Assembly (NCBI GenBank): GCA_949288685.1
Contig: CASELB010000064.1
Location: 1 to 13,104, forward strand
Source of the DNA: an uncultured bacterium
GTDB lineage: Bacteria; Cyanobacteriota; Vampirovibrionia; Gastranaerophilales; Gastranaerophilaceae
Length of the DNA stretch: 13,104 nucleotides
Direction of reading: 5' to 3'
Positions 7,557 to 13,104 of the stretch are shown here, piece after piece; within the stretch, counting starts at the first letter, position 1; each line of letters opens with the position of its first letter. Both the position numbers and the translations under genes were made by a program. The notes under the pieces are model-generated. The model saw nothing but the letters and a program-made list of their open reading frames with translations. It was not told the DNA's origin and searched no databases.

Positions 7557-8611
7557 TACAGCCCCATAGCTTTTAATACGTCTTTCATATCTGATGAAGT
7601 CTTTTTAACATCAGAATTAGAGAATTTGATTGCGTTATCCGGATCTTTAAGCCCGTTGCCTGTTAAAATACATACAACATCAGAACCTGCTTGTACTTTT
7701 CCTTCTTTATGGGCTTTTATTAAACCGGCAACAGATGCAGCGCTTGCCGGTTCGGCAAGTACACCTTCCGTTGATGCAATAAGTTTATACGCTTCAACAA
7801 TTTTTTCATCGGTAACACAGTTAATTTCACCATGGCTTTCATCACGTGCAGCTTCTGCCTGCTTCCAGCTTGCCGGATTTCCTATCCTGATTGCGGTTGC
7901 AAGAGTTTCAGGATTCATAATTCTTTCTCCTCTTACGATAGCAGCAGAACCTTCTGCTTCATATCCCATCATTTTAGGAAGTTTGTTAATTTTTTTGAGA
8001 TTGTAAAACTCTTTATATCCCTTCCAGTATGCTGTTATATTCCCTGCGTTGCCGACCGGTATAAAATGATATTCCGGAGCTTTCCCTAGTGCCTCGCAAA
8101 TTTCAAATGCGCCGGTTTTCTGCCCTTCAATTCTGTAAGGGTTTACAGAGTTTACAAGGGTTATAGGGTGTTCTTCCGATATTTTTCTTACAAATTCCAG
8201 TGCCACATCAAAATTTCCGTCAACTGCAATAATTTTTGCCCCGTACATCATTGCCTGCGAGAGTTTGCCGAGAGCAATATATCCGTCAGGAATTAAAACA
8301 TAAGTTTCAAGCCCTGCCCGCGCTCCGTATGCAGCGGCAGATGCGCTTGTGTTTCCGGTACTTGCACAGATGATTGCTTTAGAACCGGATTCTTTTGCTT
8401 TTGTCACCGCCATTGTCATTCCGCGGTCTTTAAAACTTCCTGTCGGGTTGCAGCCTTCAAACTTTAAATATACATTTGCTTCCAGTCCTATTTTTTTTGC
8501 AAGATTATCTGCTTTTATTAGCGGTGTATTGCCTTCATTTAAAGTGACAATTTCTGTTTTTTCGCTAACCGGCAAATATGTTCTGTACTTATCAATTAAA
8601 CCTTTATACAT
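7556..8611 (-). CDS. thrC: Threonine synthase
   Basis: ThrC converts O-phosphohomoserine to threonine and phosphate using pyridoxal phosphate. From the ATG at 8611 the protein is 351 aa, the usual length of the short ThrC form. K61 in GSFKDRGM is the expected Schiff-base lysine, STGNTSASAAAYG (84-96) and GNAGN (188-192) bind cofactor, and LTGNGLKDP (316-324) is typical near the C-terminus. This start is chosen over an in-frame ATG 48 bp upstream because AAGGGG lies 7 nt before it and because the longer form would begin inside hom. hom ends 11 bp upstream. thrB is not in the window, so homoserine kinase must be encoded elsewhere. Confidence 0.96.
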   Translation of the reverse strand: MYKGLIDKYRTYLPVSEKTEIVTLNEGNTPLIKADNLAKKIGLEANVYLKFEGCNPTGSFKDRGMTMAVTKAKESGSKAIICASTGNTSASAAAYGARAGLETYVLIPDGYIALGKLSQAMMYGAKIIAVDGNFDVALEFVRKISEEHPITLVNSVNPYRIEGQKTGAFEICEALGKAPEYHFIPVGNAGNITAYWKGYKEFYNLKKINKLPKMMGYEAEGSAAIVRGERIMNPETLATAIRIGNPASWKQAEAARDESHGEINCVTDEKIVEAYKLIASTEGVLAEPASAASVAGLIKAHKEGKVQAGSDVVCILTGNGLKDPDNAIKFSNSDVKKTSSDMKDVLKAMGL

Positions 8612-8622
8612 TTTAAATCCCC

Positions 8623-9882
8623 TTATATTGCTACTCTTATAAGACTGTTTAGTTTGCACTCTTTAAACTCTGTTATTACGTTTCTTATATCTTCTTCTCT
8701 GCAAAGTTCCGTTATAACAACAATATTAGCTGTGTTATCATCTTTAACACCTTTTTGCACAATACTTTGAAGACTGATATTGTGTTCCGCACAAAGTGTA
8801 CCGAGTTTACCTATTATACCGGGTGTATTAGGCGCGGTGAAAGACAGATAATATTTATTGACAGTATCTTTGATATTAACCGGAATTGCCTCCTGTGAAT
8901 GATGGCATCTCATCATAGGAAGAATATAATCGGTTTTATCAAACTCTGATGCAACGGCAAGAATGTCCCCGACTACCGAACTGGCTGTCGGAAATTCTCC
9001 TGCGCCGGGTCCTGATAGGACAATTTTATTAATCGGGTGTCCGCTAATTTCAACAGCATTTGTAACATAGTCAATGTGCGCCAGAGTTAAATTTTCCGGC
9101 ACAAGCATCGGGTGAACTCTTACATCGGCTCTTCCCTGTTCATCAATGTTTGCAAGTGCTATAAGTTTTATTTTATGTCCGAGTTCATTTGCTGCCTTGA
9201 TATCGTCAAGTTTAATCTTAGAAATTCCTTCACGATAAACGTTTTCTATATGAACTCTTTTTCCGAACGCAATTGTTGCAAGAGTTGTAATCTTATATGC
9301 GGAATCAAATCCTTCAACATCACTTGTCGGATCAGCTTCGGCATAACCCATTTCCTGTGCTTCCTTTAGTACGGATGCATAATCTGCACCGTCCTTATCC
9401 ATTTTGGTTAAAATATAATTTGTTGTGCCGTTAAGAATTGCTTGAATTTTCGTTATTTTGTTTCCTGCAAGTATTGTTTTGACCGGCATAATTACAGGAA
9501 TACCTCCTGCAATTGCTGCTTCATAAAGTATAACTTTATTGTATTTTTCCGCAAATTCAAATAATTCCTTTCCGCCTTTGGCAAGAAGTTCTTTGTTTGC
9601 AGTAACAATATGTTTACCGTTTTCAATAGCGGTTTTTATATAACTTTCCGCCGGATTTATACCGCCCATAAGTTCTACTACTACATCAATTTCCGGATTT
9701 TTAATTATTTCATCCGGTTTATCTGTTAGTAAATGTTTATCTTCCGGAGAAATATTACGTGGTTTTGTAATATCTCTTACAAGAATTTTTTTTATTTCTA
9801 CATTGTCAAAGTTTTTAAGTGTTTTATAAACTCCGCCGCCGACTGTGCCAAATCCCAGTATTCCAATCTTAATTTTTGCCAT
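8623..9882 (-). CDS. hom: Homoserine dehydrogenase with ACT domain
   Basis: Hom reduces aspartate semialdehyde to homoserine with NAD(P)H, the branch point towards threonine and methionine. The 419-aa protein has the Rossmann motif GILGFGTVGGG (7-17), TANKELLA (94-101), the GTTNYIL segment (152-158) and the family signature AEADPTSDVEGFDSAYK (181-197), including the likely catalytic D193 and K197. A C-terminal ACT domain (about 345-419, beginning YLSFTAPNTPGI) is the usual site of threonine feedback. A GAGGA site lies 10 nt before the ATG. It is the first gene of hom-thrC-proB and is monofunctional, not fused to aspartate kinase. Confidence 0.97.
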   Translation of the reverse strand: MAKIKIGILGFGTVGGGVYKTLKNFDNVEIKKILVRDITKPRNISPEDKHLLTDKPDEIIKNPEIDVVVELMGGINPAESYIKTAIENGKHIVTANKELLAKGGKELFEFAEKYNKVILYEAAIAGGIPVIMPVKTILAGNKITKIQAILNGTTNYILTKMDKDGADYASVLKEAQEMGYAEADPTSDVEGFDSAYKITTLATIAFGKRVHIENVYREGISKIKLDDIKAANELGHKIKLIALANIDEQGRADVRVHPMLVPENLTLAHIDYVTNAVEISGHPINKIVLSGPGAGEFPTASSVVGDILAVASEFDKTDYILPMMRCHHSQEAIPVNIKDTVNKYYLSFTAPNTPGIIGKLGTLCAEHNISLQSIVQKGVKDDNTANIVVITELCREEDIRNVITEFKECKLNSLIRVAI

Positions 9883-9909
9883 AAAAAATAATTCCTCTTT
9901 TTTAATTCA

Positions 9910-9915
9910 ATTATA
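9910..9915 (-). promoter_or_regulatory. Candidate -10 box for hom-thrC-proB
   Basis: On the minus strand TATAAT reads at 9915-9910, predicting a transcript start near 9903 and a leader of about 20 nt that carries the GAGGA ribosome site. No convincing -35 box lies 16-18 bp upstream. The 91-bp gap to the divergent nitroreductase gene holds no leader peptide or attenuator that I can see. Confidence 0.45.
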
Positions 9916-9973
9916 CGATAAAAATATGTACTTTCTCTGATATTTTTAATTATGAAAAAGGAGAAAATATAAA

Positions 9974-10594
9974 ATGGATTTATATGACGTAATATACAAC
10001 AGAAGAATTGTTAGAGATTTTAAAGAAAAAGAAGTTCCGGAAGAAGTGTTGGAAAGAATTATAAACGCAGGATTACAGGCGCCTACACATGACCATTTGA
10101 GGAACTGGGAGTTTGTGATTTTAAAAGAAAAAGAAGATAAAGAACGGGTGCTGCAGTTTGTAAAACAGGGAATAGAACCGACGCTTGAAATATTGAAAAA
10201 GACGCTGGTTGACGGTACTCTGCAGCAAAAGATGTATGCAGTTGCAATGCCAAGGCAATATACAATGTTATTTAATGCAGCTTATGTTATTCTCCCGTTT
10301 TTTAAATCCAATTCCGGAGTTATGAAGCCGACATCAGTCAGTTCGTTAAATCCGATTTCTTCTATATGGTGTGTTATAGAAAATATATTTTTAGCCGCTA
10401 CGGCAGAAGGGCTGGCATGTTCTATGCGTATACCTGTCGGGGCTGAAGGAATTAATGCGGCAAAAATAGCCGGTGCGCCGGACGATTATCTTTTGCCGTG
10501 TTATATAGGTTTAGGTTATCCGGCGGATGATAAACCGGAAGTAGAACAAATTAAGTATGAGGCAAAACAAAAAATACATTTTGGAAAATGGTAA
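9974..10594 (+). CDS. Nitroreductase-family FMN protein
   Basis: This 206-aa member of the nitroreductase flavoprotein superfamily should bind FMN and reduce a substrate with NAD(P)H; the substrate cannot be told from sequence. The N-terminus YDVIYNRRIVRDF (4-16) has the FMN-phosphate-binding arginines. APTHDHLRNWEF (36-47) replaces the common APSxxNxQPW segment, and ENIFLAATAEGLACSM (136-151) and IGLGYPAD (178-185) match the family's second half. AAGGAG lies about 10 nt before the ATG. It is divergent from hom and 110 bp before panD, which has its own promoter, so it probably forms a single-gene unit. Confidence 0.9.
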   Translation: MDLYDVIYNRRIVRDFKEKEVPEEVLERIINAGLQAPTHDHLRNWEFVILKEKEDKERVLQFVKQGIEPTLEILKKTLVDGTLQQKMYAVAMPRQYTMLFNAAYVILPFFKSNSGVMKPTSVSSLNPISSIWCVIENIFLAATAEGLACSMRIPVGAEGINAAKIAGAPDDYLLPCYIGLGYPADDKPEVEQIKYEAKQKIHFGKW

Positions 10595-10676
10595 ATTGCC
10601 GGAACTGCGAATGGTGTACCTTTTAACAGGTATCTTCACAAAAATTAACATTGATTTCCCTTGAAAAAATCTTTCT

Positions 10677-10685
10677 TGATATAAT
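10677..10685 (+). promoter_or_regulatory. Extended -10 promoter of panD
   Basis: TGATATAAT, the same perfect extended -10 element as at 4734-4742, predicts a transcript start near 10692. This leaves a short leader of about 13 nt that just holds the GTGAGG ribosome site before the ATG at 10705. No -35 box at the right spacing is seen. Confidence 0.6.
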
Positions 10686-10704
10686 AATGGAAGTGAGGAA
10701 AATT

Positions 10705-11058
10705 ATGTTAAAAGAATTTTTATGTTCCAAAATACATAGAGCAACCATCACTGATTCCAATCTTGAGTATGTAGGCTCAATAACGATTGACGAAGAACTT
10801 ATAGAAAAAGCCGGAATAAGCGAGTGGCAAAAAGTAGATATACTTGATATTAATAATGGCGAGCGGTTTCAAACGTATGTTATAAAAGGTAAGCGCGGCT
10901 CAAAGTGTTTTTGTGTAAACGGTGCTGCCGCGAGGAAAGTTCAAAAAGGTGATAGGATTATAATCATTGCATACGCTTACTATTCGGAAGAAGAGTTAAA
11001 AACACATAAACCCCAAATAGTGTTGCTTAATGATAAGAATGAAGTGATTTCATGTTAA
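10705..11058 (+). CDS. panD: Aspartate 1-decarboxylase precursor
   Basis: PanD decarboxylates aspartate to beta-alanine for pantothenate and coenzyme A synthesis. It is made as a proenzyme that cleaves itself between G24 and S25, S25 becoming the pyruvoyl cofactor; here YVGSI (22-26) holds that site. CSKIHRATIT (7-16), the RGS segment (54-56) and VNGAAARKV (61-69) are characteristic. The 117-aa length is normal. The ATG at 10705 is preferred over in-frame ATGs at 10651 and 10687 because GTGAGG lies 6 nt before it and because MLKEFLCSKIH aligns with the usual PanD N-terminus. The 47-aa ORF that follows overlaps its end by 7 bp. No panB or panC is in the window. Confidence 0.96.
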   Translation: MLKEFLCSKIHRATITDSNLEYVGSITIDEELIEKAGISEWQKVDILDINNGERFQTYVIKGKRGSKCFCVNGAAARKVQKGDRIIIIAYAYYSEEELKTHKPQIVLLNDKNEVISC

Positions 11059-11195
11059 GTGATAAAAAGAAAAAAGCAAAGAAAAAGCGGGTAAAACTTG
11101 ATATAAAAACAATGGGTGTTGATATAGACAAGAACGAGTACCGCGAAATTGTACTTTCAAATATCAACCGCCCGGAGAGTTTTTACAGTCGTTAG
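11052..11195 (+). CDS. Small lysine-rich hypothetical protein overlapping panD
   Basis: An ATG at 11052, seven bases before the end of panD, opens a 47-codon frame ending in TAG at 11195. The product begins MLSDKKKKAKKKRVKLD, with nine Lys/Arg in residues 5-15, and continues with a less biased stretch including MGVDIDKNEYREIVLSN and ending FYSR. It has no signal peptide, membrane segment or recognised domain. The overlap suggests translational coupling to panD; the upstream GAAGTG is only a weak ribosome site. The basic N-terminus could bind RNA or another acidic partner, but that is speculation. The frame could be spurious; its stop-free length, non-repetitive C-terminal half and fit to the operon favour a real gene. 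Confidence 0.55.
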   Translation: MLSDKKKKAKKKRVKLDIKTMGVDIDKNEYREIVLSNINRPESFYSR

Positions 11196-11239
11196 AACAA
11201 TAAGGTGTTTGCGGGATTGTATACTGTTGTTTTAAGTTA

Positions 11240-12520
11240 CTACTTACCGCGGAGTGTTACGCCGGTGTATACTACTTCTGCTTCACCGGTTTGCGGATTT
11301 TTTCTTGAAACAGTGAACGGTACTTTCTCAAAGTTATTTATATCAAAACTCTCTCCGTATTCCTGTTTAAATTCTTCATCTGTTGCGGGAAGGTTGTCAA
11401 AAATTAAATCCCCAAAAGAGTCAGGGGTGCTAAAATCTTTGTGATGCATTATCATTTGTGCAATTGCGGTATCGCTCCGCCCTTCAATAAAACAGCTTGA
11501 CCCTATTACCCTTGGAGTTTCACCCTGAATGGTGATAATATCACCGCTCTTTAGTTCTACGGTTCCATTGTCGTTGCTTTTGTACGGGCTGTGGCGGATT
11601 GTTACGTCTCCCCTTAAATTATCTGCAAGTTGTTGATATCCGTTCAGCCAGTTTTTAAATTCCGGAGTATTATGAAGTATTGAGGCATCCACATATTCAC
11701 TTACGTATCTTCCGTAAATACGGTAATCATCGTATTCCGCAGGATTGGAATATATTAACCGGCAAGTTGATGTTAAGGCAAGGGTTTCACACTCAATTTC
11801 CTCGGCTTTAGTTGGAAAATTTAAGATTCTGTTCTGCGTTGCTTTACGCTGTAAAAATGCGTGGTTTGCTTCGTGAATAAGTAATTTAGTCATTTGGGTG
11901 AGGTTGTTGCATTCAGGGTTGTCTGTTTCGATATGGATAATTCCTTTTTCTGCGTGCCCTGCTCCTGTCTTTCGGGCATCATAAACTACTTCATCAAGGC
12001 ATTGCAGGAACAGTGCTTTGTCCTCTTCTGTTTTAAAATGATTGCCGAGGTCGGAGAGTTCCCAATTTTGTTTTAAGAGTTGTATGGATTTTTCTACAAT
12101 TTGTTTGTGTTCTTCAAGTCGTGCTGTCTGTTCCTGTGTTAATTCTTCAACTGAACCTGCCGCCTGTATTTCTGTAGTACTGTTGGCTGCTGCGGGCGGC
12201 TGTTCTGTCAAGGGTTCTTCGACCTGAATATTTTTGTCTAATGTGCTGTTAACTAAGTTGACAATTTTATTCCAGCATTCTTTACTAAACTGAACAACTG
12301 CATTTTGGTGCACCATATAATTGTTATTAGAGTTTGGATTAACATTATTGTTATTTTGGACTTTCATATTGTCAGAATTATCAAATTCTTTTATTATTTC
12401 AAGCCAAATGCTTCCGAGTTTTTTGCAATCAGAAGAGGACAGTCCAAGTTCTTCGGCAATTCCGTGTGTAATTCCGCCGTTGGTTATTACAAATTTACCG
12501 TCTATTTGTCCGTCGCCCAT
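11240..12520 (-). CDS. Putative gluzincin-type zinc metallopeptidase, unrecognised family
   Basis: This 426-aa protein has HEANH at 216-220 within KLLIHEANHAF, a match to the zinc-peptidase HExxH motif. An acidic cluster EEIECE (240-245) sits about 20 residues downstream, where gluzincins place their third zinc ligand. The N-terminal 45 residues form a small Gly-rich, Cys-containing domain, followed by an Asn-rich linker (about 53-68), a short helical domain (70-95), a Pro/Ala/Thr linker, a helical region (125-185) and the peptidase core. The last 110 residues look beta-rich. There is no signal peptide. The start is fixed by TAAGGAG 6 nt before the ATG at 12520; the longer frame opens with a GTG abutting its ribosome site. 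Substrate and family are unknown; zinc binding is inferred from the motif only. Confidence 0.75.
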   Translation of the reverse strand: MGDGQIDGKFVITNGGITHGIAEELGLSSSDCKKLGSIWLEIIKEFDNSDNMKVQNNNNVNPNSNNNYMVHQNAVVQFSKECWNKIVNLVNSTLDKNIQVEEPLTEQPPAAANSTTEIQAAGSVEELTQEQTARLEEHKQIVEKSIQLLKQNWELSDLGNHFKTEEDKALFLQCLDEVVYDARKTGAGHAEKGIIHIETDNPECNNLTQMTKLLIHEANHAFLQRKATQNRILNFPTKAEEIECETLALTSTCRLIYSNPAEYDDYRIYGRYVSEYVDASILHNTPEFKNWLNGYQQLADNLRGDVTIRHSPYKSNDNGTVELKSGDIITIQGETPRVIGSSCFIEGRSDTAIAQMIMHHKDFSTPDSFGDLIFDNLPATDEEFKQEYGESFDINNFEKVPFTVSRKNPQTGEAEVVYTGVTLRGK

Positions 12521-12538
12521 CAATTGCTCCTTAGAAAT

Positions 12539-12555
12539 TGGTGTTTTATACACCA
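12539..12555 (-). promoter_or_regulatory. Hairpin just upstream of the metallopeptidase ribosome site
   Basis: TGGTGT (12539-12544) and ACACCA (12550-12555) are perfect 6-bp complements with a 5-nt loop. On the minus strand the hairpin lies 6 nt before the AAGGAG site (12532-12527) of the metallopeptidase. Further upstream, TGAAAGGATGCAT (12563-12575) and TAAAAGGATGTAT (12606-12618) form an imperfect direct repeat 43 bp apart. Both could be regulatory, but the function is unproven. Confidence 0.35.
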
Positions 12556-12633
12556 TTTTATGTGAAAGGATGCATAATTCGCTGAAATACACTCCTTATA
12601 GGTCTTAAAAGGATGTATAAATAAATTTTTTTT

Positions 12634-12656
12634 TTAGGGGGCTATGCACCCCCTAA
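12634..12656. repeat. GC-rich hairpin beside a T10 run
   Basis: TTAGGGGG (12634-12641) and CCCCCTAA (12649-12656) are perfect complements with a 7-nt loop, next to ten T residues at 12626-12635. On the plus strand the T-run precedes the stem, and on the minus strand an A-run follows it, so neither orientation gives a standard intrinsic terminator. Confidence 0.6.
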
Positions 12657-12663
12657 CCCCGCA

Positions 12664-12709
12664 CTGTATTTCTTTCTTTTTATTGCGATGTAAAAAGAAA
12701 GAAATACAG
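12664..12709. repeat. Perfect 18-bp inverted repeat
   Basis: CTGTATTTCTTTCTTTTT (12664-12681) and AAAAAGAAAGAAATACAG (12692-12709) are exactly complementary around a 10-nt loop. One strand of each arm is nearly all pyrimidine and the other nearly all purine. It starts 8 bp beyond the previous hairpin. No gene reads into it from the left on the plus strand, so a terminator role is doubtful. It may be part of a dispersed repeat family or the left end of the structured element that follows. Confidence 0.75.
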
Positions 12710-12737
12710 CTAAAGAAAGAAAAAACACGCTCCTAAA

Positions 12738-12898
12738 TACAGTCACTAAACTCAACCCAAGGCAAAATAACTCGCTGCGCTCAGACAGCGCGAACGAGCG
12801 AGGGGCGGAAGGCAAAACGTGAGCTTTTGCCTGTAGACCCGTTCAACGCGAGTGAGCAAGACAATTTTGCCCTGCTGCTGTCTCGTTAAGTGACTGTA
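12738..12898. repeat. Nested palindromic element of unknown nature
   Basis: The outer arms TACAGTCACT (12738-12747) and AGTGACTGTA (12889-12898) are perfect complements. A second pair, GGCAAAAT (12761-12768) and ATTTTGCC (12864-12871), is nested inside. Within it are two local hairpins: CTCGCT-GCGCT with AGCGC and AGCGAG (12771-12802), and GGCAAAA with TTTTGCC (12811-12831). This ordered nesting would fold as a multi-branched RNA or cruciform. It is richer in G+C than the DNA around it. No ORF or transposase is visible. It could be a MITE-like element, a non-coding RNA gene or a decayed mobile-element end. Confidence 0.6.
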
Positions 12899-12927
12899 GG
12901 AAAGGATAAGTAATGGAAATAAAAATA

Positions 12928-13051
12928 TGTCACCCTGAACTCGTTTCAGGGTCTCACCGACATGGTATTATACTTGTATTCGTGCAAGATCCTGAACAGC
13001 GTGAAAATCATATAAAATGATAACCCGATTTTCTACGCTTTCAGGATGACA
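12928..13051. repeat. Compound palindromic intergenic repeat, right copy
   Basis: The terminal motif TGTCACCCTGAA (12928-12939) is paired with TTCAGGATGACA (13040-13051), complementary at 11 of 12 bases. A degenerate inner unit (AGATCCTGAAC, 12988-12998) lies between, as in the left copy at 2-100. Here the first unit itself is the near-palindrome CCCTGAACTCGTTTCAGGG (12933-12951). The 53 bases after it, to the end of the window, hold nothing I can recognise. Confidence 0.7.
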
Positions 13052-13104
13052 GGCTTCAATTGTAAATTTTTGTAAATATTTACCCCGAAACATTAAAGTT
13101 TTTC

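Noticed and set aside
8612..8659. N-terminal extension of threonine synthase starting at the in-frame ATG at 8659
   Set aside because: It would begin inside hom, adds residues atypical of ThrC, and the ATG at 8611 has a clear AAGGGG site 7 nt upstream.
9883..9973. Threonine attenuator or leader peptide before hom
   Set aside because: The gap is only 91 bp and shows no Thr/Ile-rich short ORF or terminator-antiterminator pair.
10651..10704. Longer panD start at 10651
   Set aside because: It overlaps the extended -10 promoter, and the ATG at 10705 aligns with the usual PanD N-terminus and has a ribosome site.
12521..12592. N-terminal extension of the metallopeptidase from the GTG at 12592
   Set aside because: The AAGGA abuts the GTG with no spacing, while the ATG at 12520 has an ideal ribosome site; the extension also covers the upstream hairpin.
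12626..12656. Intrinsic terminator from the G5/C5 hairpin and T10 run
   Set aside because: The T-run is on the wrong side of the stem on the plus strand and reads as an A-run on the minus strand.
12738..13051. CRISPR array or insertion sequence in the repeat-rich right end
   Set aside because: The repeats are palindromic and irregular with no evenly spaced direct repeats, and no transposase frame is present.

Overview
The window is low-GC bacterial DNA with closely packed genes, mostly strong Shine-Dalgarno sites and housekeeping genes in short operons. The style of the sensor kinase (a receiver domain, a PAS domain and a THDLRTP phosphorylation box), the NarL-type partner regulator and the lineage-restricted hypothetical proteins fit a non-photosynthetic cyanobacterial relative (Vampirovibrionia/Gastranaerophilales type). 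That placement is inferred from protein style and is only moderately secure. I see no tRNA, rRNA, CRISPR array or complete transposase.

Layout. 1-279: non-coding, with a compound palindromic repeat of the TGTCACCCTGAA type and an AT-rich hairpin. 280-3737 (minus): a three-gene signalling operon of a REC-PAS-histidine kinase, a NarL/LuxR response regulator overlapping it by 4 bp, and a 412-aa unrecognised protein whose start codon abuts the regulator's stop. 3927-4694 (plus): full-length two-domain mazG. 4749-6344 (plus): an exported 531-aa protein with a possible CsgG-like globular domain and a long Pro/Ala/Lys-rich tail holding a recent 81-bp tandem duplication. 6414-9882 (minus): hom-thrC-proB, joining threonine synthesis to the first step of proline synthesis, with an 11-bp gap and a 1-bp overlap. 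9974-10594 (plus): a nitroreductase-family flavoprotein. 10705-11195 (plus): panD and an overlapping 47-aa lysine-rich ORF. 11240-12520 (minus): an unrecognised protein with an HEANH zinc-peptidase motif. 12521-13104: non-coding and rich in palindromes, ending in a second copy of the repeat seen at position 2.

How the parts work together. hom, thrC and proB form an amino-acid biosynthesis unit, panD supplies beta-alanine for pantothenate/CoA, and MazG removes NTPs. The sensor kinase, its partner regulator and the 412-aa protein look like one signalling unit, in which the third protein is either an output or an accessory factor. Two genes (the kinase and the 531-aa exported protein) each have a good -10 box exactly 6 bp before their ATG and no Shine-Dalgarno site, which suggests leaderless mRNAs in a genome that otherwise uses strong Shine-Dalgarno sites.

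The items most worth following up are the leaderless promoters, the HExxH protein, the 412-aa operon partner, the panD-linked small ORF and the nested palindromic element at 12738-12898. Nothing here is a clear defence or mobile system.
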